Below, one piece after another: positions 17,061 to 25,732 of a stretch of 64,000 bases of DNA; the first letter of the stretch is position 1, and each line of letters opens with the position of its first letter. The translations under genes and the position numbers were made by a program. This stretch comes from Pedobacter steynii (GTDB lineage: Bacteria; Bacteroidota; Bacteroidia; Sphingobacteriales; Sphingobacteriaceae). Under the pieces are notes generated by a model. It was not told the DNA's origin. It did no database searches and was given only the letters and a program-made list of their open reading frames with translations. The stretch covers positions 2,914,001 through 2,978,000 of the forward strand of contig NZ_CP017141.1 in the NCBI RefSeq assembly GCF_001721645.1, written 5' to 3'.

Positions 17061-17918
17061 ATGATGAATAAATTTTTATATACAATAGTAGCTGTTTCTA
17101 TGACCTTTGGCGCTTACGCGCAAAAATCGGATGGAAGCACTAAATCATTGGTTAAAGCAGAAAAAGAATTTGCGGAAGATCTGGCCAAACATGGTGCAAA
17201 AACAGCTTTTATTAAATATTCTGCGAATGATGCTCTGGTATTCAGGCCGAATCCTGTAAATGCAAAAACATTTTATGCAACTCAGGGGGAAGATAAAAAT
17301 CTGAGCTGGGAGCCGGTGTATGCTAAAGTTGCAAGAAGTGGCGACTGGGGTTTTACTACGGGGCCTTTCATGGCAGATGGAGAAACTAAAACCTATGGTC
17401 AATTTCTTTCTCTATGGAAAGCAAAAGATGGCAGATGGGAACTGGCTTTGGATTTGGGCGTTACCCATAACAAACCTTTAAATAAAGTGGAGCCTTCTTT
17501 CATCGAGCCTAAGGACTTTTATAAGCCTAAGTTTGGCGGCGATAAGCAGAGAGCTGCTGGAGTTGATATCATTGCAACTACAGAGAAAACACTGAATACG
17601 ATGCTGAAATCTTATGGAATTGCGGCTTTTGCAGGATTCTTAAATCCAGACGCAAGAGTGTTATTCCCGGGATATGAGCCAATCATAGGAAAAGATAAAG
17701 CTTTGGTTTTCTTTAATGGAATGGTCAAAAATATGAGCTTAAAAACTACGAAAGTAGACAAAGCTGATGGCGGTGATCTTGCTTATTCGTATGGTGTGGC
17801 TACTATAGATTACAAAGCTGATCTGAGAGAAAGCTTTAACTATGTTTTTATTTATGAGCGTCAGGCAGATCATAACTGGAACCTGATTGTACAGGCATTT
17901 GCTCCTGCTGAGCGTTAA
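17061..17918 (+). CDS. Exported protein with two NTF2/DUF4440-like domains
   Basis: A 285-residue protein with a signal peptide (FGAYAQ end). Residues 25-140 and 165-285 each look like an SnoaL/NTF2-type alpha-beta cone: AEKEFAEDLAKHGAKTAFIKY then DWGFTTGPF in the first, and TEKTLNTMLKSYGIAAFAGFL then YSYGVATIDYKAD in the second. No catalytic motif can be named, so function is open. It precedes the GDPD-like gene but has its own terminator. Confidence 0.7.
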   Translation: MMNKFLYTIVAVSMTFGAYAQKSDGSTKSLVKAEKEFAEDLAKHGAKTAFIKYSANDALVFRPNPVNAKTFYATQGEDKNLSWEPVYAKVARSGDWGFTTGPFMADGETKTYGQFLSLWKAKDGRWELALDLGVTHNKPLNKVEPSFIEPKDFYKPKFGGDKQRAAGVDIIATTEKTLNTMLKSYGIAAFAGFLNPDARVLFPGYEPIIGKDKALVFFNGMVKNMSLKTTKVDKADGGDLAYSYGVATIDYKADLRESFNYVFIYERQADHNWNLIVQAFAPAER

Positions 17919-17936
17919 TCAAAAAATAACTTAACG

Positions 17937-17978
17937 AAAAAGGTTTCTTAAAAAAATGATTTAAGAAACCTTTTTTTT
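17937..17978 (+). terminator. Terminator after the DUF4440-like gene
   Basis: A 15-bp stem (17937-17951 with 17961-17975), a 9-nt loop, and eight T from 17971. Confidence 0.9.
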
Positions 17979-18064
17979 GATACAATTTTAAACCGGCCAT
18001 TCGCACGTAAACAGAGATAAGGATTGATTCTTATTGACGTTAATAATGGTAAACAAAAACATTA

Positions 18065-18949
18065 ATGAAGAAAAATATACTATTTGTTGCTGCCATCATG
18101 ATGGCCTTCCAAAGTCAGGCTCAGAAATTCGATTTACAGGGACAGAGAGGGGCCAGAGGGATTATGCCGGAGAATACCATACCTGGAATGATAAAAGCGC
18201 TGGATTTGGGCGTAAATACCTTAGTTATGAATGCAGTGATTTCAAAGGACAAGCAGGTTGTGCTTTCTCAGGAACCTTATTTCAACTCTGAGATCAGTCT
18301 GAAGCCGGATGGAAAGGAAATCAGCTTAAAAGACCAGAAAAAACACAACATTTATAAGATGGATTATGCGGATGTGAAAAAGTATGATGTTGGAAGTAAA
18401 GTGCATAACAGGTTCCCGGGGCAACAAAAATTTAAAGCATATAAACCATTGCTGGATGAAACGATTGATTCCATAGAGAGCTATGTAAAAGAAAACAGGC
18501 TGGCAAAACCGAATTATAGTATAGAGACCAAAACGATTCCTAAAGGAGATAATGAGTTTCAACCGGAAGCGGCTGAATTTGTAGAACTGATCATGGAAGT
18601 GGTTAAAAGCAAGAAAATAGAAAAGAGGGTCACTATTCAATCTTTTGATATTCGTACGCTTCAGTACCTTCATGAGCATTATCCTAAGATCAAAACCGCT
18701 TTGCTGATTGATGAGAAGGAAGATTTCGAAAATAATATTCAGGAATTAGGCTTCAACCCGACGGTATATAGCCCATATTCTGTGCTGGTAGGTAAGGGAT
18801 TGGTAGACCGTTGTCATGCAGCAGGCATCAAGATTATACCCTGGACGATTAATTCAACAAAACTCATGAAATACCTGATCGACCTTGGTGTGGATGGGGT
18901 GGTTACCGATTATCCAAATTTGTTTAAAGCGGAGCTTTTAGAACAATAG
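18065..18949 (+). CDS. GDPD-family protein, probable pseudoenzyme
   Basis: A 294-residue exported protein (signal ends SQAQ) that keeps the whole glycerophosphodiester phosphodiesterase frame. This includes GARGIMPENT near residue 29, SIETK at 152-156, and the final IIPWTINSTK and GVDGVVTDYP blocks. The catalytic residues are replaced: His of HRG is Gln27, the metal ligands of ExD are Val54 and Asn56, and His of the HD/HE motif is Gln69. A family His near residue 170 appears to be Gln as well. Glu154 and Lys156 remain. The frame is intact and ends at a strong terminator, so it is probably expressed as a binding or scaffold protein rather than a decayed gene. Confidence 0.85.
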   Translation: MKKNILFVAAIMMAFQSQAQKFDLQGQRGARGIMPENTIPGMIKALDLGVNTLVMNAVISKDKQVVLSQEPYFNSEISLKPDGKEISLKDQKKHNIYKMDYADVKKYDVGSKVHNRFPGQQKFKAYKPLLDETIDSIESYVKENRLAKPNYSIETKTIPKGDNEFQPEAAEFVELIMEVVKSKKIEKRVTIQSFDIRTLQYLHEHYPKIKTALLIDEKEDFENNIQELGFNPTVYSPYSVLVGKGLVDRCHAAGIKIIPWTINSTKLMKYLIDLGVDGVVTDYPNLFKAELLEQ

Positions 18950-18956
18950 TATTTGC

Positions 18957-19007
18957 AACATAAATAAAACAGGCCTTGAATTATTCAAGGCCTGTTTTAT
19001 TTATGTT
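18957..19007. terminator. Two-way terminator, 24-bp perfect stem
   Basis: Left arm 18957-18980 and right arm 18984-19007 pair without mismatch around a 3-nt loop. It separates the convergent GDPD-like and MoxR genes. Confidence 0.9.
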
Positions 19008-19044
19008 AGATTTTAATCTGAGCTGGGTCTTAGTCCTGTTCTGA

Positions 19045-20007
19045 TTAATATAAACTCTTAATGATTTGTTCGATGGATAAGCCTTCTGCTTCTGCACGAT
19101 AATTTCTTACGATGCGGTGGCGTAGTATGGCTTCTGCAACAGCTTGTACATCTTCTATATCAGGAGAGTATTTGCCTGATATGGCCGCATGGCATTTCGC
19201 GCCGATCACGAGGAATTGAGAAGCTCTTGGGCCTGCACCCCAGCTAATGTATTTATTGATGTCTTCTGTAGCGGAAGGAGTGTGCGGACGGGTTTTAGTG
19301 GCCAGCTTTACCGCATACTCTACTACATTGTCTGCAATAGGGATATTTCTTACCAGTTTCTGAAAGTACTGAATCTGTTGTGCGTTGATGATCTTTTTTA
19401 GCTGGATATCCTGATTACCGGTCGTATTTTTAACGATGGTGAGCTCTTCCTCAAAGGAAGGGTAACCCAAATGTACATTGAACATGAAGCGGTCTAACTG
19501 CGCTTCAGGAAGCGGGTAAGTACCTTCCTGCTCGATTGGGTTTTGCGTGGCCAGTACAAAGAAGGGATTTGGTAAAATATGCCTTTGTCCTGCTGCTGTT
19601 ACCGCTTTTTCCTGCATGGCTTCCAACAATGCAGCCTGTGTTTTGGGCGGTGTTCTGTTGATCTCGTCAGCGAGAATGATATTTGAGAATATCGGTCCCG
19701 GAATAAACTTGAAATTTCTGTCTTCCCCAAGGATTTCTGCACCGATAATATCACTGGGCATCAGATCCGGGGTAAACTGGATCCTGTTAAAATTCAGGTC
19801 CAATACGTTAGCTACAGTTTGAACAAGTAAGGTCTTTGCCAGTCCGGGAACGCCAACAAGTAAACAATGACCATTACTGAAAATAGATATTAAAACGGAT
19901 TTTACTACTTCGTCCTGCCCAATGACCACCTTGCCGATTTCGGCCTTAATATCTTTGTACGACTGATGTAATGCGTCTACGGCATTTATATCGTTATCAA
20001 ACTGCAT
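19045..20007 (-). CDS. MoxR family AAA+ ATPase
   Basis: A 320-residue cytoplasmic ATPase. Walker A is GVPGLAKT near residue 57, Walker B ILADEINR near 111, followed by the arginine-finger region QNPIEQEGTYPLPEAQLDRFMF near 154 and sensor 2 GPRASQ near 258. MoxR proteins act as chaperones or assembly factors, often with VWA-domain partners. No VWA gene is in this cluster; it follows a SurA-type periplasmic chaperone gene with a 4-bp gap, so the two are probably co-expressed. Confidence 0.93.
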   Translation of the reverse strand: MQFDNDINAVDALHQSYKDIKAEIGKVVIGQDEVVKSVLISIFSNGHCLLVGVPGLAKTLLVQTVANVLDLNFNRIQFTPDLMPSDIIGAEILGEDRNFKFIPGPIFSNIILADEINRTPPKTQAALLEAMQEKAVTAAGQRHILPNPFFVLATQNPIEQEGTYPLPEAQLDRFMFNVHLGYPSFEEELTIVKNTTGNQDIQLKKIINAQQIQYFQKLVRNIPIADNVVEYAVKLATKTRPHTPSATEDINKYISWGAGPRASQFLVIGAKCHAAISGKYSPDIEDVQAVAEAILRHRIVRNYRAEAEGLSIEQIIKSLY

Positions 20008-20011
20008 AAAG

Positions 20012-21376
20012 TTATTTTTTAGCCGTTTTAGTCCAGATTTTTAACTCGTCACATTGGTTGTAATCCTCGTCAATTCTGATATAAGTATTCTCTCTTCTTT
20101 TTTCAAACCACTCACTCAGGATCCGGTCGATTTTACCTTGCTGCGCTCTTTCTTTGAATTTAGCATAATCCTGTTCCAGGTTCCCTTTGTGTGGTGGGAT
20201 TTTGGATTTAAGGAAAAGGATTTTATAACCTTCTTTTCCATCCTGTCCTGTAAAAAGTACCGGTTTAGAGATCTCTCCAACTTTCATAGTATCCACTACA
20301 AGGAATACTTTCGGATCCAGCTTGTCTGCAGGAATAAAAGTAGTTCTTGCAGTAACGTTATCTGCATAAAGGATCATTCCACCATTATATTGAGATTCCT
20401 TGTTATCTGAATATAAAGATGCTGCGGTAGAGAATGTGATTTTTTTGGAATTGATATTCGTGTAAATACTGTCTGCCTGAAGTTTCACGCGGTCTAAACT
20501 TGCCGGTGTAGTTTGCGGACGGATCAGGATATGGCGGGCCTGAACCTGCTCTCCACGACGCTCAATAACCTGCAGGATATGAAAACCATGTTCTGATTCG
20601 AAAACAGGTGAGATTTCACCAGCCTTCAATTTAAAAGCCCATGCAGTAAACTCTTTTACCATTCTGGTACGGTCAAAGAAACCTAAATCACCACCATCTG
20701 GTGCAGATCCCGGATCTTCAGAATAAGATTTGGCAAGGAAAGCAAAGTCTTCACCACTTTTTACCCTAAGTCTTAAGGCATCAATTTTATCATAAAACTT
20801 CTGTTTTTCTGCTTTAGTCAGTTTTGGATGTAGTACGATCTCACCAACTTCAAACTCAGTGGGGATATCCGGAAGACTATCCTTTTTGTAAGAATCGAAA
20901 TATTTTTTAACCTCAAGTGGGGTTACGCTCACATCCTGAGTGATATGCCCCTGCATTTTGTTGGAGATCAGCTGCTCTTTTAAATCTGGTCTGATCTCAT
21001 CTTTGTATTGAAGTACAGAACGGTTTAGAAATTGCTCCAGACGTTCCTGTCCACCGGCACGTTGAATCTGCATACGCATCCTTTTGTCAACTTCTTCATC
21101 TACCTGTGCCTCATCAACTGTAATAGAGTCAATCTCTGCCTGTTGTTTCAGTAATTTCTGTGCAAGCATTTGTTGCAAAATATAGCACTTAACCTTTTCA
21201 TCAGCTGGATTTCCTGAATTCATATATTGAGCATATTGTTGGTTCAGATCAGATAATAAAATGATATTATTCCCTAATACTGCAACCACTTTGTCTATAT
21301 TTTTCTTTGCCGGTTGTGCTTGTGCGTTCAAAAACAAACAGATCAATCCGCCTGCAATCACTAAAAATTTCTTCAT
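20012..21376 (-). CDS. SurA-type peptidyl-prolyl isomerase
   Basis: A 454-residue periplasmic chaperone. The start at 21376 gives a normal signal peptide (LNAQAQ end). A SurA N-terminal arm (KVVAVLGNNIILLSDLNQQ) is followed by two parvulin domains. The first is near residues 180-275 (GEDFAFLAKSYSEDPGSAPDGGDLGFFDR) and the second, less canonical, near 285-395. The protein helps outer-membrane proteins fold. A TAAATTTG -7 box lies at 21406-21413 on this strand. It is followed by moxR and preceded by a shortened relative. Confidence 0.9.
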   Translation of the reverse strand: MKKFLVIAGGLICLFLNAQAQPAKKNIDKVVAVLGNNIILLSDLNQQYAQYMNSGNPADEKVKCYILQQMLAQKLLKQQAEIDSITVDEAQVDEEVDKRMRMQIQRAGGQERLEQFLNRSVLQYKDEIRPDLKEQLISNKMQGHITQDVSVTPLEVKKYFDSYKKDSLPDIPTEFEVGEIVLHPKLTKAEKQKFYDKIDALRLRVKSGEDFAFLAKSYSEDPGSAPDGGDLGFFDRTRMVKEFTAWAFKLKAGEISPVFESEHGFHILQVIERRGEQVQARHILIRPQTTPASLDRVKLQADSIYTNINSKKITFSTAASLYSDNKESQYNGGMILYADNVTARTTFIPADKLDPKVFLVVDTMKVGEISKPVLFTGQDGKEGYKILFLKSKIPPHKGNLEQDYAKFKERAQQGKIDRILSEWFEKRRENTYIRIDEDYNQCDELKIWTKTAKK

Positions 21377-21405
21377 TCTATGTACGTTCAATTATATTCT
21401 TTTTG

Positions 21406-21413
21406 CAAATTTA
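21406..21413 (-). promoter_or_regulatory. -7 box of the SurA-type gene
   Basis: TAAATTTG on the minus strand, 29 nt before the ATG at 21376. A matching -33 TTTG was not found, so this is a partial promoter call. Confidence 0.4.
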
Positions 21414-21439
21414 ATATTAATAATCTTCAGGCAGTAAAT

Positions 21440-22030
21440 TTATAATTTAGCCAGTTTTTTCAATTCTTCTTTGTACACTTTTACAGGGTACTTGGTTCTT
21501 AGCACATTTACCCATTCTTTTTCCAGAACTTCCTGATAATCGGTGATGACTTTTCCTTTTACTTCATCAAAAGATCCTTCTTTATAGAAATTCCTGTTTC
21601 TTGTGTAAAAATCGCGGAGTTGATTCTCATCGTTCTGGGCTTTATCCCAGACTTTTAGCTCCGAGATGTTAAACATGAGTACTGCATCCCTATATTCATT
21701 CATAATCATGGAATACGTTGCTTTTGTACCGGAGATCTTTTTTCGGGTACGTAAGGCCGTCTCATAATTCTTTATTTCAGTGAGGTAGGCTGTATCCTTA
21801 TCAAAGCCCATCTCTATGGCATCGAGTACTTTAAGTTTGAAATTCAGGTAAAGATCTAAATATTCTTCCAGTTCTTTAAATGTCGCATTTGCAGACCCGG
21901 AGTGGTTTTTTTTATAGACCCACATAAATTCTTTACTGTCTACAGGCTTCCCATTGATACTGGCAACATTCTGTGCAAATGCGCCCCCAAAGGTCAGACT
22001 AAAGATAATAATGCAATAAGTTTTTCTCAC
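21440..22030 (-). CDS. SurA/PpiC-like protein without isomerase domain
   Basis: A 196-residue exported protein (signal GGAFAQ). Residues 24-100 match the N-terminal arm of long Bacteroidota PpiC proteins (INGKPVDSKEFMWVYKKN, then YLDLYLNFKLKVLDA). Residues 105-195 match their C-terminal arm (NEYRDAVLMFNISE, VWDKAQND, LRDFYTRNRNFY). The parvulin domains that normally sit between are absent. A pure chaperone role is the simplest reading. It lies directly upstream of the full-length SurA-type gene with a 63-bp gap that includes a -7 box. Confidence 0.75.
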   Translation of the reverse strand: MRKTYCIIIFSLTFGGAFAQNVASINGKPVDSKEFMWVYKKNHSGSANATFKELEEYLDLYLNFKLKVLDAIEMGFDKDTAYLTEIKNYETALRTRKKISGTKATYSMIMNEYRDAVLMFNISELKVWDKAQNDENQLRDFYTRNRNFYKEGSFDEVKGKVITDYQEVLEKEWVNVLRTKYPVKVYKEELKKLAKL

Positions 22031-22142
22031 GAGAGATATATACTATATATATTTTAAGGCATAAAAGTAACAAATAAAGGCGCTATAATAAGATATTTAA
22101 CTAATTTTAACAGAAAAAAGATTTCCAATAAAATCAGCATTA

Positions 22143-22727
22143 ATGGGCAGCCAACTTACAACTAACGGAGACGCTTTACGTTTATTTTTTACAGATGATA
22201 TTTATTTGATTGGCGGGGAGGATGTTTTTTCAACTGAAGAGGTAACGCTTTCTGAAAGTCAGCCGGTTATAGAAGCTGTTCAGGGGTCGACAGCTACGGA
22301 AATTCCGGTGCCAAAGGTCATGGAAGAACCGAGAGAAGTACCCTCATTTAAGTTTCTTGGGAAAAATAGCCGGAATATTCTTATTCTCGTAAATGATCGG
22401 GAACATGAAGTAAGTGATGAGAAAGGAAGAGAGTTGTTACGCAAGATCGTAAAGTCAGTAAACCTCAGCGCGAATGATTTTGCCTTGCTGAATTATGCCA
22501 ATTATACCGGAACAAGCTATGCACAATTACAGCAACATTTTTCAAGCGTGCTGATTTTTGTCTTTGGAGTTACGCCGGAGCAGCTGCAGATGAAAGCATA
22601 TCCACAAAACAGCATTGTGATGGAGGAGAATGTGAGACTTATTTTCTCTTCTGAGTTGAAATCACTGGAGGAAGATCCAAATGGAAAGAAAGTATTATGG
22701 GCCAGCCTTAAGCAATTAGGATTATGA
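22143..22727 (+). CDS. Hypothetical protein coupled to rdgB
   Basis: A 194-residue soluble protein I cannot assign. Residues 50-75 are acidic and proline-containing. From about 75 to the end an alpha/beta domain is predicted (NILILVNDREHEV, then SSVLIFVFGVTP, ending KKVLWASLKQLGL). The layout recalls HolD-like polymerase III psi proteins, but no decisive motif is present. Its stop codon overlaps the rdgB start as ATGA, so the two are translationally coupled. That hints at a nucleotide or replication role. Confidence 0.6.
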   Translation: MGSQLTTNGDALRLFFTDDIYLIGGEDVFSTEEVTLSESQPVIEAVQGSTATEIPVPKVMEEPREVPSFKFLGKNSRNILILVNDREHEVSDEKGRELLRKIVKSVNLSANDFALLNYANYTGTSYAQLQQHFSSVLIFVFGVTPEQLQMKAYPQNSIVMEENVRLIFSSELKSLEEDPNGKKVLWASLKQLGL

Positions 22728-23302
22728 AAACTGAACTGGTATTTGCCACCAACAATAAGCATAAAACAGAAGAAGTCAGCAAGTTATTGCTGAACGAATA
22801 TACGATACTGAATCTGACAGACATTGGGTGTACGGTAGATATTCCGGAAACGGGAAACACATTTGAAGAGAATGCGACCTTAAAAAGCAGCTATGTTGTA
22901 GAAAATTACCAGCTGGACTGTTTTGCCGACGATAGTGGTTTGGAGATTGAGGCATTAAACAATGAGCCTGGAATCTACTCTGCCAGGTATTCCGGAGTAA
23001 AAGATGATCAGGTAAACCTTAATCTGGTGCTTCAGAAGATGGAAGGACAGCAGAATCGCAAAGCCCGTTTTAAAACGGTGATTTCTCTGATTCAGGGACA
23101 AAAGAATTATCTTTTTGAAGGCGTGATAAACGGATATATCCGGGAAAGTCCGATTGGTAATCAGGGCTTTGGATATGACCCGATTTTTGTACCCGAGGGG
23201 TATGAGCAAAGTTTTGCACAGATGGATATGGCCCAGAAAAATGAAATCAGTCACCGGGCCATCGCTATGCGTAAGCTTATTGCTTTTTTAAAGGAGCAAT
23301 AG
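22724..23302 (+). CDS. rdgB: Non-canonical purine NTP pyrophosphatase, RdgB/HAM1 family
   Basis: Hydrolyses ITP, dITP and XTP to keep them out of DNA and RNA. The 192-residue protein has the substrate-binding start FATNNKHK, the catalytic ETGNTFEENA block near residue 46, DDSGLEIEALNNEPGIYSARYSG near 69, and GFGYDPIF near 148. Length is typical. It overlaps the upstream gene by 4 bp, and its 3' end overlaps the convergent OstA-like gene by 26 bp. Confidence 0.95.
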   Translation: MKTELVFATNNKHKTEEVSKLLLNEYTILNLTDIGCTVDIPETGNTFEENATLKSSYVVENYQLDCFADDSGLEIEALNNEPGIYSARYSGVKDDQVNLNLVLQKMEGQQNRKARFKTVISLIQGQKNYLFEGVINGYIRESPIGNQGFGYDPIFVPEGYEQSFAQMDMAQKNEISHRAIAMRKLIAFLKEQ

Positions 23303-25571
23303 CCGGTGTTTTAATGGTATCCGTTTTGGACGGAAGACTGTCTTTGCCCAATGCTGCTTTCTTTAATGGAATTTTAGGTGTTGTTTTTCCTTTTTCGGGA
23401 ACCACAGCAGGGTCATCTTTATCCTTTGGTTTTGCAGGGATTTTCGGCCCTTTGGGCGGTTTGTTTTTTGCTCCCGGTTTGGGCTTTGGCTTTCCGCTGA
23501 TTACTTCCTGCTTGGATAAAGGCCTGAGTTCTGGCTTCCAGGTAAACCCGGTTAAGAATACATCCTCCTTGAGCTCTTTTATCGGCGTTCTGGCACCCTC
23601 AGTATCCTTGATGGTAATGATGTCCTTGATTTCTTTGTCCTTAAAAAGGATTTTTATTCTGGCGCTCACCGTTTGGTTCATCTCGGTATATATGCTGTCC
23701 TTTTCTTTGTTGAAGTAGATACTTTCTGCGTTTCCATCCACAAACATCCGGTTCAGCTTACCATCAATGAAAAATCCGGTAATCAGTTTCCCTTTGATCT
23801 GGTTGAATCGCGCGGAATCTGCATTAACGTTTACCATGAAGCCACTATTGAGTACCTGAGAAGTATTCAGTTGTTTGTTTTTTAATCTCAGATAAATGGT
23901 GTCGCCGGTTTGTTGTGAGCCTTCAGCCCATAATACCGGGCTTCCATACCAGCGCAATGTAGAGTCCGAACTGGTGTAAAACAGAGAATCAGCTCTTGCC
24001 TGCATGTTCGATTTAAATACACGGACATGGTGATAGGCTTTAATCGCCCTTGTTCTGATCGTATCAGCAGGATTAAAAGGAACGGAATCCTGAACGGAAG
24101 GTTTTGCGCCTGGTTTTGTGACAGGTGTTTTCCCCAGCACCCCCTTTTTGAGATCCGCTGTTTTTTTAGCATCAGCAGCCTTTTTGGTGTCGGGTGTCCT
24201 GACTTTCTTAGGATCTGCTTTTACAATTTTGGCAGAGTCTTTCGTTATCGCAGGCTGAATCACTTCAACCGCTTGTAATACGGTAAGAATTGTACTATCC
24301 CTGACTGCCTGTTTTAGTATTTTTTTGTTAATGGGGACTTCCTTTTTCTGAATAGGAATACTGTCCTTCTTTAAAGGGATATTGTCTTTTTTAAGACTGT
24401 CTTTTAGCCCGGTAATTTTAATTTTTGTACTGTCGCTAACTGCAACCGGAGGATTTCCGGTTTTTGGAGTCTTGCTGTTTTTATCTTTTTTCGCGCCTTT
24501 TGGATCTGTCGTTCCTGCTGTAATTCCTTTTTTATCTCCAACCTTCTTTTCGTCCACATCTTCTTCACCCATTTCATTGTCCTTTTTTAGCACGGGGGAG
24601 CTGATGAGTTTCAGCGTTTTTAGCAGTACCATTTGTGTTTCCAGTGTGTCGGCCCCCATCCAGAGGCTGTCCGGACGTAGCTTTTTGCCAACCATCACCG
24701 AATCTGACGTACCGAGTCCGATATAAGGATTCTTGGTTACGATGGTCCGCTGATCTATCTTATAATAATATCCCAGCTGCCCATACATGACTGTCTTATC
24801 GGTCGTGTCTTTAAACACAATATTTCTTACTGCCTTACCATATCCGGCAATCCCATCGTAATACAGACTATCGCCTTTTAAAGATTTGGACCCTTGCGTA
24901 TATAGGTTTTTCTTTCCAAAATAGGCGTACTGGGTTTTGGTATTATAAGCACCGTTTTCAGTATAAAGGTTGTCGTCCTTCCCCATGATATTGGTGGGGC
25001 CGTAGAAATAGGTCCAGTTGGTGAGGGTGTTGTATCTTAAGGTATCTGATTTAATAGTGGATTCAGGGGTAACCACGACGACGTTGTAGCGGAAATAGGC
25101 ATCCCGGCTATTCGAGAAATAATATCCGTTTTTACTAGTCAGTGTTACATCCTTATTGACAATTTTACCTCCGGTTACATACGTTCCCACTTTACTGCCC
25201 AGGTTGTAATCGAGAATGTTGGTCGTCAGGATGGATTCCTTATCAATCATTTTCACATTGCTCGTCAGGTGGGCATTTTTGGTATTTCCATCGTAGGTGA
25301 GCCTGTCGGAATAGATGTTGATGGTATCGGCCTGGTTGATGTGCACATGATTGAAAGCATCAAATATATTCTTCGCTTCATAAAATACAGCACTATCGCA
25401 GGCAAGTGTAGCATTATCTTGCCTGAAGACTGGATTCCTCAGATAGGACGTGTTGGTTTTTTGCTCTACGGTAATGCGGTCGAAACTTTGTAATATGATC
25501 TTTGTCTTCTGTTGCGCAAGCAAAGAAAACGGAAGTAGGAGTAAAGTAAGTAAAAAGCGTATTTTTTGCAC
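23277..25571 (-). CDS. OstA/LptA-like organic solvent tolerance domain protein
   Basis: A 764-residue exported protein (signal LLAQQ). Residues 25-320 form repeated LptA/OstA beta strands (RITVEQKTNTSYLRNP, NATLACDSAVFYEA, LTYDGNTKNAHLTSNVKMI). This fold carries lipopolysaccharide across the periplasm. Residues about 340-500 are low-complexity, rich in Lys, Pro, Asp and Thr, with repeats of a KKDSIPIQKK kind. A second set of OstA-like strands follows (residues 510-650). The last 110 residues are again Pro/Lys-rich. The disordered insert is unusual for an LptA-type bridge. Confidence 0.75.
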   Translation of the reverse strand: MQKIRFLLTLLLLPFSLLAQQKTKIILQSFDRITVEQKTNTSYLRNPVFRQDNATLACDSAVFYEAKNIFDAFNHVHINQADTINIYSDRLTYDGNTKNAHLTSNVKMIDKESILTTNILDYNLGSKVGTYVTGGKIVNKDVTLTSKNGYYFSNSRDAYFRYNVVVVTPESTIKSDTLRYNTLTNWTYFYGPTNIMGKDDNLYTENGAYNTKTQYAYFGKKNLYTQGSKSLKGDSLYYDGIAGYGKAVRNIVFKDTTDKTVMYGQLGYYYKIDQRTIVTKNPYIGLGTSDSVMVGKKLRPDSLWMGADTLETQMVLLKTLKLISSPVLKKDNEMGEEDVDEKKVGDKKGITAGTTDPKGAKKDKNSKTPKTGNPPVAVSDSTKIKITGLKDSLKKDNIPLKKDSIPIQKKEVPINKKILKQAVRDSTILTVLQAVEVIQPAITKDSAKIVKADPKKVRTPDTKKAADAKKTADLKKGVLGKTPVTKPGAKPSVQDSVPFNPADTIRTRAIKAYHHVRVFKSNMQARADSLFYTSSDSTLRWYGSPVLWAEGSQQTGDTIYLRLKNKQLNTSQVLNSGFMVNVNADSARFNQIKGKLITGFFIDGKLNRMFVDGNAESIYFNKEKDSIYTEMNQTVSARIKILFKDKEIKDIITIKDTEGARTPIKELKEDVFLTGFTWKPELRPLSKQEVISGKPKPKPGAKNKPPKGPKIPAKPKDKDDPAVVPEKGKTTPKIPLKKAALGKDSLPSKTDTIKTPAIAPLKKQ

Positions 25572-25720
25572 GTTACAAAGTTAGTTTTTTGTCTACCATT
25601 TTCATTAGAATTGCTTCAATAAACTCATTTAGGTTTCCTGTTTATCTATCTTCTGGATTATTTTCTGATGTATAAATTATTGTTTTTTTCTAAGGTATGC
25701 CCTTTATCGTTTAAAATAAA

Positions 25721-25728
25721 TATTTTTG
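25721..25728 (+). promoter_or_regulatory. -7 box directly before tilS
   Basis: TATTTTTG matches TAnnTTTG exactly, and only AAAG separates it from the ATG at 25733. No clear -33 TTTG is present at the expected spacing. Confidence 0.45.
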
Positions 25729-25732
25729 AAAG

